Below, piece after piece: positions 46,803 through 58,344 of a DNA stretch of 64,000 bases (position 1 is the stretch's first letter; every line of letters begins with the position of its first letter). This DNA comes from CAWGMT01 sp963823675. Lineage in GTDB: Bacteria > Planctomycetota > Planctomycetia > Isosphaerales > Isosphaeraceae. The position numbers were made by a program, and so were the translations under genes. Location: assembly GCA_963823675.1 (NCBI GenBank), contig CAWGMT010000008.1, forward strand, positions 744,001 through 808,000, in the 5' to 3' direction. Below the pieces are notes generated by a model. That model saw only the letters and a program-made list of their open reading frames with translations, ran no database searches and was not told the origin of the DNA.

Positions 46803-49530
46803 ATGAACGATCCGTCGCCACTCGAGGCCATCTTCTTCGCCGCCCTGGAGAAGGGGACGCCGCAGGAGCGCGCGGCTTATCTCGACGAAGCCTGCGCCGG
46901 TGATCCCGAGCTTCGCCGGCGCATCCAGAAAATGCTGGCCGCTCAGGATCAGGCCGGCAGCTTTCTGGAGAAACCCGCCAAAAGCGCGGTCATGACCGTT
47001 GACTACCCGATCACCGAAGGCCCTGGGTCCGTCATCGGCCCCTACAAACTCCTCGAGCAGATCGGCGAGGGGGGCTTCGGCGTCGTGTTCGTGGCCGAGC
47101 AGATGCAGCCCGTCCGCCGCAAGGTGGCCCTCAAGATCCTCAAGCCGGGCATGGATTCGCGCCCGATTGTCGCCCGCTTCGAAGCCGAGCGGCAGGCCCT
47201 GGCGATCATGGACCATCCCAATATCGCGCAGCGTTTTGGACGCCGGCACGACCCCCCCTTCCCCCCCTTATCAAGGGGGGGCGGTTGGCCGGCCGTATTT
47301 CGTCATGGAACTCGTCAAGGGCATGCCCATCACCGAGTTCTGCGACCAGAACCAGTTGACACCACGGCAACGTCTGGAGCTCTTCGTGCCGGTATGCCAG
47401 GCGGTTCAGCACGCCCATCAGAAAGGGATCATTCACCGCGATCTCAAGCCCTCCAACGTGCTCGTTTCGCGGCACGACACGACGCCAGCGGTCAAGGTGA
47501 TCGACTTCGGCGTGGCCAAGGCGCTAGGACAAGAGCTGACCGACAAGACGCTCTTCACCGGCGTCGCCCAGATGATCGGAACACCGCTGTATATGTCGCC
47601 CGAACAGGCAGGCATGAGCGATCTCGATATCGACACGCGCAGCGACATCTATTCGCTGGGCGTGCTGCTGTATGAGCTGCTGACGGGCACGACGCCTTTT
47701 ACCAGGGAGCGTTTCCAGCAGGCAACTTATGAGGAGATCCGCCGCATCATCCGCGAGGAAGAGCCGCCCCGGCCGAGCACGCGACTTCGGAAGGATGAGG
47801 GAGGAGGGAGGAGGGATGAATCGAAGACAACCATCCGATCAAGTTGGCGCCGTTACTTGCCGCTTTCATCCTTCATCCCTCATCCCTCATCCCTTCAAGA
47901 GCTGGACTGGATCGTCATGAAGGCGATGGAGAAGGACCGCAATCGCCGCTACGAAACCGCGAGCGGCTTCGCCCGCGATATCGAGCGCTATCTCCACGAT
48001 GAGCCGGTGGAGGCACGGCCGCCATCGGCGGGGTATCGCCTCCGCAAGTTCGTCAAGCGACACAAGGCCCCGGCGATTGCGGCCGGTCTGGTGCTCATGG
48101 CGCTGTTGATCGGGGTGACCGGGACGACGTTTGGCCTGATCCGCGCCGAAGTGCAACGGAAGAACGCGGAGCGTGCCCAGAAGGCCGAAACCAAAGAGCG
48201 GAAGCGGGCGGAGTCGGAGCGCGACAAGGCGGTCGCGGCGGAGGCGAAGACCAGGACAATCAACGAGTTCCTGACCCAGGACCTGCTCACCCAGGCCGAG
48301 CCGGCAAATAACGCTGTGGAAGACCACGTGGAGCTCCTGGAGGTCCTCGACCGCGCGGCGGCGAACGTGGGGCAGCGGTTTGCGGGCCAGCCGGAGCTCG
48401 AATCGGCCCTCCGTGCGACGATCGCACAGACCTACCATGGGTTGGCGTCCTGGGCGAAGGCAGAGGCCCAATGGCGGTCGCTGCTGGAGGCGGCGCGGCA
48501 GCGCGACCCCCGATCGGCCGAGCCCTACCAAGCCCTGAGTGAGCTGGCCCACATCCTCCGCCACCGCGGGCGGCGCGACGCTGACGTCATGACGATGGCG
48601 GAAACGGCCGCCGATGGGCTCGGGCGCACTCTGGGCCCCGACCACGCCGACACCCTGAACGCGCTCGCCAACCTCGCCCTGGCGTACCTGGACGCCGGCA
48701 AGCTCCGCGAGGGGACCGCCCTGCTCGAGCGAGTCCGCGACGCGAAGATCGCCCAGCTCGGACCCGACCACCCCGACACCCTGAGGACGCTCAACAACCT
48801 CGCCGGCGCCTACTGGTCGGCGAAGCAACTCGACAAATCCGTGCCCTTGTACGAGGACGTGCTCAAGCGGCGAGAAGCCAAGCTCGGCCGCCAGCACCCG
48901 GATACGCAGGTGACGGTGGCCAACCTCGGGGTCATCTACAAGGACTCCGGCCGGCTCAACGCAGCGATCCCGCTGCTCGAAGAAGCCCACCACGCCAGCA
49001 TTAAGTTGCCGAACCTCCGCTGGGTTCGTGCTCCACTCCTCGATGTCTACGCCAAGGCTGGCCGATCGGCCGAGGCCGTGAAGCTGGTCCAGGAGCTCCT
49101 GGCCGACGCCCGCAAGATCTCGCCGAAGGACAGCCCTCAACTGGCCGGCGCCCTGGCGCAATCGGGCCTGACACTGCTCCAGGTCAAGGCTTACAAGGAG
49201 GCCGAGCCGATCCTCCGCGAATGCCTGGCCATCCGCGAGAAGACTCAGGCGGATCTCTGGAGCACTTTCAACGCGAAATCACTGCTAGGCGGCGCCCTGA
49301 TGGGCCAAGAGAAGTACGCTGAGGCCGAGCCGCTGTTGCGCCGAGGATACGAGGGAATGAAACAGCGCGAGGCGAAGATCCCTCCGCAGGCAAGAGACCG
49401 CCTGACCGACGCCCTCGAACGTCTCGTGCGACTCTACGAGGCCACCAGCAGACCCGACGAAGCTGCCCGATGGCGCAAGGAGCGGGAAGCGAACCAAAAG
49501 GGCGAAAAGCCGGCCAGCAAGAAGCCATGA
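46803..49530 (+). CDS. transmembrane Ser/Thr protein kinase 2 with TPR sensor (one frameshift)
   Basis: About 909 residues. Near-identical to kinase 1 over the leader and N-terminal lobe (IGEGGFGVVFVAEQMQP). HRDLKPSN, DFGVAKALGQ and MSPEQAGMSDLDIDTRSDIY follow. A membrane segment (APAIAAGLVLMALLIGVTG) is followed by a charged coiled coil (AERAQKAETKERKRAESERD) and TPR repeats (HADTLNALANLALAYLDAG and similar). A one-base insertion near 47230 separates IMDHPNIA from LDAGTTPPSPP. It carries the same C-rich palindrome as kinase 1 and a further 100-nt inverted-repeat insert (47791-47897). Confidence 0.88.
47791..47897. repeat. in-frame inverted-repeat insert in kinase 2
   Basis: Left arm GGATGAGGGAGGAGGGAGGA (47793 on) and right arm TTCATCCCTCATCCCTCATC (ending about 47895) are imperfectly complementary. 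They are translated as DEGGGRRDES and SSFIPHPSSL. Kinase 1 lacks it. Related short strings occur at 18119 and 20060. Confidence 0.6.
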
Positions 49531-49789
49531 ACGGCGGGCATGAAGGACGAAGGCAACGTCGTCGCCGATCGGGCTGGTCGCTCTGGAGCTGAATCTGTTC
49601 CGCGTCGTCGAGGGAGTCGCGCGGTCGACTACCGGGTTCGAGCCGCGAATGCGGCGCCAAGTCGTAGCCTGGCGGCGTAAGCCCCAGGTCCGGTGTCGTT
49701 GGCCGCAGAACCCGCTTTGATTTCCTGAGACCGAGCTCCGAAGGAGCGGCACAGCGGCGGCGCCATTAACGACGCCCTCCCTGTTTCCG

Positions 49790-49845
49790 AAAAAAAAACG
49801 CGACTCGTGAGGGGATTGCCGGCCGGCGGTCGCACTGACCTGTAG
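49790..49845 (+). promoter_or_regulatory. conserved leader block before first beta-helix gene
   Basis: AAAAAAAA, CTCGTGAGGGGAT, GCCGGC, GTCGCACTG, TGTAG. Aligns without large gaps with 43443-43497 before kinase 1. Ends 46 nt before the ATG at 49892. Confidence 0.5.
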
Positions 49846-49891
49846 ACGAGACGATCGGTGCAGCCCTCCCTCCCGCGAAAGGACATTGATC

Positions 49892-51246
49892 ATGTGGTTC
49901 CATTCCTTGATGCCGCCGTGGATATCGCAGCGATCACCGAGCCGGGGGTCGCGGTCGCGCCCGCGCGCCGGCGCACACGTCTGGTCCTCGAGCACCTCGA
50001 AGACCGCAGGCTGCCGTCGAGTTACTCAGCGGCGACCGTCTCGGCCCTGATCGCCGACATCAACGCCGCCAACACGGCCGGCGGAGCGAACACCATCAGC
50101 CTGACGGCCCCGACCACATCGCCCTATCTCTTCACTGCGGGCAACAATGGCACCAATGGCGAGAACTTTCTGCCGGTCATCGCCGCCAACGACAACCTGA
50201 CCATCGCCGGCAACGGCGACACCCTCGAGCCGGCCCCCCGTCATGCTGGCGCCCGCTTCTTCGATGTGACTGCGGGCGCCTCGCTCACGCTGCAGAACCT
50301 GACACTGGAAGGCGGTGACCTGGTGGATTCCTCCCGGTGGGGGGGTGGGGCAATCTATAACCAAGGCGCCCTGACCCTGAGCGGCGCGACCGTATATGGG
50401 AACACGCTGGTACGTCCCCTCGTTTCAGATGATCAACCGGCCATGGGCGCGGGCATCTGGTCCAGCGGCTCGCTGACCCTGGAAAACGGCACGCTCTTTT
50501 CGAGGAACGAGGCCGAAGGTGACACAGGCGATTGCGCGGCCGGCACCGAATTGCCTATTACCAGTCCTCCAGGTTATGGCTGGTCAATTCCGCCTGGCAA
50601 TGCTTACGGCGGGGCGGTGTACATCGCCGGTGGCACCGCCAACATCAGCGACACCACGTTCACAGGGAATGACGCTGAAGGCGGTTTCAGCGACGAAGGC
50701 GCTGGCGCCCCCGGCTTCGGCGGCGCGCTTTACGTCGCCGGCGGACAGGTCGTTATGACCACGACCAGCATCAATGGCAATCAGGCCGGTACGTCGTACG
50801 GCGGCCCATCCTTCGGAGCATTCGGAGCCGGCGTATTCGTCGCGGGCGGAACAGTGTCAGTTGCCGATTGCACTCTGGATTCCAATACGACATCGAGTTC
50901 TGGCACCGGTTACGGCGGCGCTTTGTTCGTTGCCGGCGGCACGGTAGATCTTACCAACGACACGGTCGAATCCAATACCGCTACGTACGGCGGCGGCCTG
51001 TGCATCGCGGCAGGCACAGTGACCCTCACCAACTGCACGGTGCAATCCAATACGGCTACCTATGGCGGCGGCCTGTACGTCGGCGCAGTGACCCTCACCA
51101 ACGGATCCGATACCGGCGTCTACACGGTTTCGGGTGCCACCGTCTACCTGGATCCCAACACCTTCGCCAACACGATCAACAACACGGATTCGTCCGGTAC
51201 CAACGGCAGGACAGCGAACATCGATGGGAAGTACATCCTGACGTAG
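49892..51246 (+). CDS. secreted parallel beta-helix protein 1 (likely N-terminal frameshift)
   Basis: About 450 residues. The N-terminus carries LVLEHLEDRRLPSS, the LExLEDR motif that marks exported planctomycete surface proteins. The rest is repeated right-handed beta-helix coils such as GGALFVAGGTVDLTNDTVES and TATYGGGLYVGAVTLTN (choice-of-anchor Q type). The natural start is probably ATG 49892 (MWFHSLMPPWISQRS), with a one-base shift near 49965 into the LEHLEDR frame. An in-frame GTG at 49858 is the alternative. Its leader block matches that of kinase 1, suggesting shared control. Confidence 0.75.
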
Positions 51247-51561
51247 CGATGCTCGTTCAGGCTCGTTGAAGAATTAACCACGAAGGGCACAAAGAGCACA
51301 AAGAAAACCGGCTGCTCTTTCTTCGGGCTGTTCGTGTCCTTTGTAGTTGGCGAACTTAATCAGAAAAAGCGGCCGGTGAGCCTCGCCGCCAAGCAGGAGT
51401 TTGACCCGATCGGCAAAGCCCTGGCGCTCGGTCAGCGCGCCGGAGAGTTTCCTCATTGGAACCGGGAACGGGCTCGAGGCATCCAGCTCCGGCGATCGAT
51501 CCGCGCCGGGCCAAGCTGGTTTTTTCACGCGGATCGATTCTCCGCAAGAAAGGCCTGCATC
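51247..51561. other. intergenic stretch with inverted repeat
   Basis: 315 nt without a gene. 51270-51360 is the third AACCACGAA-type imperfect inverted repeat (left AACCACGAAGGGCACAAAGA, right GTTCGTGTCCTTTGTAGTT), which may terminate the beta-helix 1 transcript. Confidence 0.55.
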
Positions 51562-53485
51562 ATGTTGTTTACACCCTGGCACCGGCGGTTGACAACGGGC
51601 CCTCCGGCTCGGTCGCGGCGCCCTCGATCAAGACGCAGCCTCTCGCGGCGCTCGACTTCTGCCGCGCCTGGAAGTGATGGAGGACCGGAGGCTGCTCAGC
51701 ACCTTCACGGTCACCAACCTGAATGACAGCGGTGCCTACTCGCTGCGGGCGGGCATCCAGTCCGGCGACAGTACCATCCAGTTCGCGGGGGGGCTGCACG
51801 GGACCATCACGCTGACCAGCGAATTGCTGATCAACCACAGCGTGACCATCAACGGCCCCGGGGAAGACCACCTGACTGTGAGCGGGGATGCCAGCCGGGT
51901 GATCGAAATCAGCAACAACGCCACCGTGAGCATCGACCAATTGACCATCGCGAATGGCCATACGGTCGTCGGCGACGGCCAACCGGACAGCGGCAACGGG
52001 GGCGGCATTCTCATCGACGCGGGCGCTGCCCTGAACCTCGACCACGTCGTCGTGGCCAACAACAGCGCCTACGCCGACTCCTCGGGCAACTACGGTAACG
52101 GCGGCGGCATCGAGAATGACGGGAGCCTCGCCGTCACGCAATGCATCTTCACGAACAACCTGGCCTCCGGCGGCGACTACGCTGCCCCCATCACCGGCGT
52201 CATCACCGAAGGCTCGGCCGGCGGCGCCATCGACAGCCAGGGGCCTTCCCTGACGGTGACCAACTGTGCGTTCACCGACAACGAGGCGGTCGGCCCCGGC
52301 CCCTCGATCTCGGGCCCCTTGGGGACCGGTGAAGGCAATGGCGGTGCCATCAACAACAGCTCGCCCGCGACCATCACCAACTCCACGTTCAACGGCAATC
52401 GGGCGCTCGGCCGCCTCACCAACGGCGGCGCCATCAGCACTGGCGAGAACGAAATCACCAACCCGGCCACACTGCCGATGGCTATCAGCAATTGCACGTT
52501 CACCGCCAACGAGGCTGTCGGCGGCGGCGACGCCAACAACTCCACCGAGTTCTTTGGCGGTCAGGCGCTGGGCGGCGCCATCGCCAATGCCGCCCCGCTC
52601 ACCATCGCCAACAGCACGTTTACCGACAACCTCGCCAAGGGCGGCGACGGGGGCGACAACCTCGTCGTCGGCCTTAACACCGAGCCCGTCGTCGGCGCGG
52701 TCTATGGCGGCGCAGTTGTCGATGCCTTTTTCGGCTCGCTGACGGTTACCAACACTAGCTTCATCGGCAACCAGGCCATTGGCGGTAGCTCCGCCGAGGG
52801 CCCCGGCGGTCCGGCCATCGGCGGCGGCCTCGCTGCGGAAATCTTTACTCTCGCGAACCTCACCAACGTGACGTTCGTCGGCAACCAGGTGATTGGCGGC
52901 AGCGGCGGCCCCGGCTACACGGTCGGCAGCGGGTTCGGCGGCGGCCTCTACAATGGCGTTGATTCGACCGCCACAGCCTCGCACGCCCTCTTCCTCGATA
53001 ACCTGGCCGAGGGCGGCGCCGGCGGGTCGGGCGCCACGGGCGGTGTCGGCGCTGGCGGCGCCATGGCGAATGGCGGCGGCGCCGGCGCCTTCGAGGTAGC
53101 TTTTCTGTACTCCCTGGGCCCGACCGGCCCCTGGGGTTCCAATCCTGACATGGACACGTCGAGCCTCTCCGCCGACCACAATCAGTTGGTCGTCAATGTA
53201 GCCCAGGGCGGCGCCGGCGGGGCCGGGAGCAACGGCGGCAGCGGCCTCGGCGGCGGTTGCTACGTGCTCGGCACCACGACCGCCTTCATCGACAGCACAC
53301 TCATCACCGCCGACGCCGCGCTGGGCGGCTCCCCCGGCACGGGCGGCGCCAGCGGCGACGGTGTCGGCGGCGGCCTCTACATCGACAACGGCGCCTTGGT
53401 GACTCTCACCAAGTCGAGCAAGGTCATTTTGAACTTCGCGTCGACGAGTGATGACAACATCTTCGGCGTCTACATCACAAGTTGA
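51562..53485 (+). CDS. secreted parallel beta-helix protein 2 (likely N-terminal frameshift)
   Basis: About 640 residues. Begins MLFTPWHRRLTTGPPARSRR; after a one-base shift near 51640 continues LLPRLEVMEDRRLLSTFTVT, the planctomycete LExxEDR export motif. The body has many coils with GGGI/GGAI turns and NSTF/NCTF steps (SNCTFTANEAVGGG, ANSTFTDNLAKGGD), typical of pectate-lyase-like beta-helices. No catalytic site is evident; a surface adhesin or coat role is likely. A frame starting at GTG 51674 is intact but lacks the signal region. Confidence 0.75.
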
Positions 53486-53612
53486 GCACCGCGTTTCATG
53501 ACGTGTCATGGTCGGCAGTGCCACAGCAAAAGAAAGCGGCCGGCGAGCCCGCGCCGGCCGCCAGCAACCCCTCACCTTGAACCGACTCGAGGCTGCCCAT
53601 TGAGGAGATGAC

Positions 53613-54137
53613 ATGAGAGTAGAGCAACTGATCTTGGCACTGTGCGCGCTCACGGGAGTAGCGGGGCTCTTTTCGTTCGGCCGCCACGTCTGGAAGTCCA
53701 GCGCACCTCAGGCGGAACCTCCCGGCATCACGGTCAGGTCGGAAGTCCTGACCATCTACGCCTCGAAAGCACTCATCGACTTCGCGAAGGCACACCCTGA
53801 AATAACGACAAACGACGAACTGGTGCGACTGATCCGCGAGGCGAAGCTCAACGCCTGGTTTGCAACCGTTACCAGAAACCACCAGGCCGATGGGCTGTTT
53901 GTGGACGTTCCAATCTCGTACCGGCCCGGAGAAAGGCCGGAGTGTTTTGACAACATGAATGCCGTCCTGCGCACGCTTGCAGGGAATCGCGCAAGGCCTG
54001 GTACCATGGATTACACGAACGCAAAGACCGAAGTTATTGACGACGCAATGATGGAAATGGAGCCTATGGAGGGGTTAAGGCAATTGCTGGGAGTCAAGAA
54101 GGAAAGCCATGAGTACGCCCGAAGTCCCCGCCAGTAA
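53613..54137 (+). CDS. hypothetical exported protein
   Basis: 174 residues with an N-terminal hydrophobic segment (VEQLILALCALTGVAGLFSF). A soluble part follows, including AKAHPEITTNDELVRLIREA and FVDVPISYRPGERPECFD. No family recognised. A GAGGAG element precedes ATG 53613. Its 3' end overlaps the next gene by 29 nt in another frame, so the two are probably translated together. Confidence 0.6.
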   Translation: MRVEQLILALCALTGVAGLFSFGRHVWKSSAPQAEPPGITVRSEVLTIYASKALIDFAKAHPEITTNDELVRLIREAKLNAWFATVTRNHQADGLFVDVPISYRPGERPECFDNMNAVLRTLAGNRARPGTMDYTNAKTEVIDDAMMEMEPMEGLRQLLGVKKESHEYARSPRQ

Positions 54138-54687
54138 GCGTTCGCACCGAATCCGCATTTCGCGCCGGATGCTTATCATCTTTGGCGTCTTCGTTGTATC
54201 GGTTGTGTATCCGTTTGTGTTCGGCGTGCTGCCGTGGCTTCTCTCGCTCTTGACGCCCCGCTTCGGATGGACCGAGCACGGCCCGGCCGCCTGGAACATA
54301 CTTGGGCTCTTCCCGGTCGTGGCTGTCGCTCTTGGCCTGGCCTGGGTATTGCCCTGGGGGTTCGCTCAGTTTCGCAAGCTGCCCCCGGTGCTGGAGCTCG
54401 ACGAGGGTGAGCGACTCTTGACGGCCACGCCAAGAGTGCTGATTACGGACTGTCTTTTCGCCTACTCGCGTAACCCAACGTACCTGGCCGCCACATTCAT
54501 TTGGCTCGGCTGGGCGATCTTCTACGGCAGCTTGGTGATCCTGATCTGGACGGTCGTCGGATGGGTGTTCTTCAATTATCTCAAGGTGCCCCAGGAGGAG
54601 CGCGGTCTGGAGGCTCGCTTCGGCGAAGCCTATCGCGCCTACCGGCGGAGAGTTCCCCGCTGGATCGGAACGATACGGCGCGAATAG
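54109..54687 (+). CDS. isoprenylcysteine methyltransferase-like membrane protein 2
   Basis: 192 residues, paralogue of 46202-46750. Membrane segments include LIIFGVFVVSVVYPFVFGVL and VVAVALGLAWVLPWGF. The C-terminal signature is CLFAYSRNPTYLAATFIWLG, then QEERGLEARFGEAYRAYRRR and VPRWIG. Each copy lies near kinase or surface-protein genes, but a shared role is not established. Overlaps the preceding small exported-protein gene. Confidence 0.8.
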   Translation: MSTPEVPASKRSHRIRISRRMLIIFGVFVVSVVYPFVFGVLPWLLSLLTPRFGWTEHGPAAWNILGLFPVVAVALGLAWVLPWGFAQFRKLPPVLELDEGERLLTATPRVLITDCLFAYSRNPTYLAATFIWLGWAIFYGSLVILIWTVVGWVFFNYLKVPQEERGLEARFGEAYRAYRRRVPRWIGTIRRE

Positions 54688-55015
54688 ATGCAACCCATGT
54701 TTCCTCCGACGAGCTTGCGTTACTCGATGGCCTCGGCCACCTTCACCATCAGCTCGGCCGCCTCGCGCGGCGGGAAGGTCCCTTCAGCCCGGCGATGGCG
54801 GTTCGCGAGGGTTCGCCCAGCGGGGCCATTTCGCCGCCTCCAAAATGACGGCACGGCCGCGGGGCTGCGAGCCGGAACCATCCGCAAGCGATTGGCTGAG
54901 CTTCCGGGCTGGAAAATAGCTGGCATTCAGTTGTTCGCGGGCATAGACTCATCCTTTGGAAGCCCATTCGTGCTTGCAGAAAGCGTTCATCCGGGAAAGT
55001 CGTATTGGAGGAAAC
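54688..55015. other. intergenic stretch with kinase-gene fragment
   Basis: No intact gene. Minus strand 54720-54848 reads GLKG and FPPREAAELMVKVAEAIE in adjacent frames, resembling the segment just before the catalytic HRD of planctomycete Ser/Thr kinases. Remnant only. Confidence 0.4.
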
Positions 55016-57245
<2,230 letters not shown>

Positions 57246-57267
57246 CTCTAGCGAGAGCCGGGCCGGC

Positions 57268-57321
57268 AAAGGTGGCAGGAACCGATTAGCTCCGCTTGGC
57301 GAATCGGTTCCTGACACCTTT
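57268..57321. repeat. REP-like inverted repeat after katG
   Basis: Arms AAAGGTGGCAGGAACCGATT and AATCGGTTCCTGACACCTTT pair at 19 of 20 positions around a 14-nt loop. Lies 23 nt after the katG stop; may act as a terminator or be a RAYT-mobilised palindrome. Confidence 0.7.
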
Positions 57322-57423
57322 CGTTCGAGTCGAGTTCAGCTTGACGACATTGCGGACAATGTACATGATGTACTTGAGCCCAATGATGAGCTTGTCCTCA
57401 GGATTCGAGGAGGAGGAAGCCGC

Positions 57424-57738
57424 ATGATACGCCTTAATGTAGTCGAGCTTCGACAGTCGCTTGCCGAGATCCTCAACCGCGCGGAGTACCAGGGCGAGAG
57501 GATCATCATCCACCGCCGAGGGAAGGACGTCGCGGCCATCATCTCGCTCGAAGACCTGAAGCTGTTTGAGCGGCTCATCGAGGATGCCGAAGATCGGTTC
57601 GACATCGAGGCCGCACGCGCCGCCTTGGCCGAATCTGAGGATCGTATCCCCTACGCGGATGTCCGCCGCAGACTGGGACTCGACGATGGGCCGAAAGCGA
57701 AACGGACGGGAGCCCAGGCCCGAGCCAAGTCGGTATGA
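57424..57738 (+). CDS. Phd/YefM-type antitoxin
   Basis: 104 residues. N-terminal Phd/YefM fold: MIRLNVVELRQSLAEILNRA, then GERIIIHRRGKDVAAIISLE and DLKLFERLIEDAED. A disordered basic C-terminus would neutralise the toxin. Binds its own promoter in the family. ATG 57424 gives the family N-terminus; open frame upstream is not conserved. Overlaps the toxin gene by 53 nt. Confidence 0.85.
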   Translation: MIRLNVVELRQSLAEILNRAEYQGERIIIHRRGKDVAAIISLEDLKLFERLIEDAEDRFDIEAARAALAESEDRIPYADVRRRLGLDDGPKAKRTGAQARAKSV

Positions 57739-57991
57739 GATTCAGTTGACCCGTGCCGCCGAGCGCGCGCTGGCCTCGGCCCCGAAAGCCGACAGGAGCC
57801 GCGTGGATGCCGCGATCCTCGGATTGGCCGCCGACCGGCATCCTCCCGGATCGAAGAAGCTTCAGGGCGAGGTTGATCTTTACCGAATCCGGGTTGGGGA
57901 CTACCGCGTCATTTACAAAGTCGATGCTGGGCGCCGTGTCGTCCTCGTTGTGAATATCGGCAATCGCCGCGACATCTACCGCTCAATCTAA
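57686..57991 (+). CDS. RelE/ParE-superfamily toxin
   Basis: 101 residues. After a basic leader (MGRKRNGREPRPEPS) the RelE fold reads YEIQLTRAAERALASAPKAD, LQGEVDLYRIRVGDYRVIYK and VVLVVNIGNRRDIYR. Such toxins cleave mRNA on the ribosome or poison gyrase; RVGDYRVIY is typical of the RelE branch. The start lies inside the antitoxin gene in another frame, as is common in these modules. Confidence 0.85.
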   Translation: MGRKRNGREPRPEPSRYEIQLTRAAERALASAPKADRSRVDAAILGLAADRHPPGSKKLQGEVDLYRIRVGDYRVIYKVDAGRRVVLVVNIGNRRDIYRSI

Positions 57992-58344
57992 CCGAGGAGC
58001 TTGCTCAAATCTTCTCGCTGGCGGTTGCCGGATTCTCGGTGCTGGATAACCATCTGCGCGTGTTGGTGCGGCCAGCCAGTACAAACGGGTCCGCCGAACG
58101 GAGCCGTTCTTTCGCTATCATTATAGCCTCGCCGCGCTCACGACGGCAGCCGACACTGTCAGTGAGGCCGCTCCCGTCCAGAATGCCAGAGCGTAAAATG
58201 GATAGGGCCACCACCACGACGCACCCAGAATTGGTGGCACCGCTCTCGCGCTGGCGATACTCATTGCACCATGCACGGCTTGACACGTCCAATTCTTGGG
58301 CGGCAGCCACAAAAAGTTCAATAGCCGTCCTGTCGCCCGCAATT
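57992..58344. other. intergenic region between the TA pair and the ATPase operon 3' end
   Basis: 353 nt between convergent units. No gene seen. The minus strand has TATAATG near 58121-58127, but nothing obvious for it to drive. Confidence 0.45.

Noticed and set aside
49620..49700. tRNA-like stretch with GGGTTCGAGCC
   Set aside because: No acceptor, D or anticodon stem can be paired around the T-loop-like sequence.
51569..53653. 694-residue minus-strand frame opposite beta-helix protein 2
   Set aside because: Mirror of repetitive Gly/Ala/Asn codons of the beta-helix; repetitive Ala/Gly/Val product.
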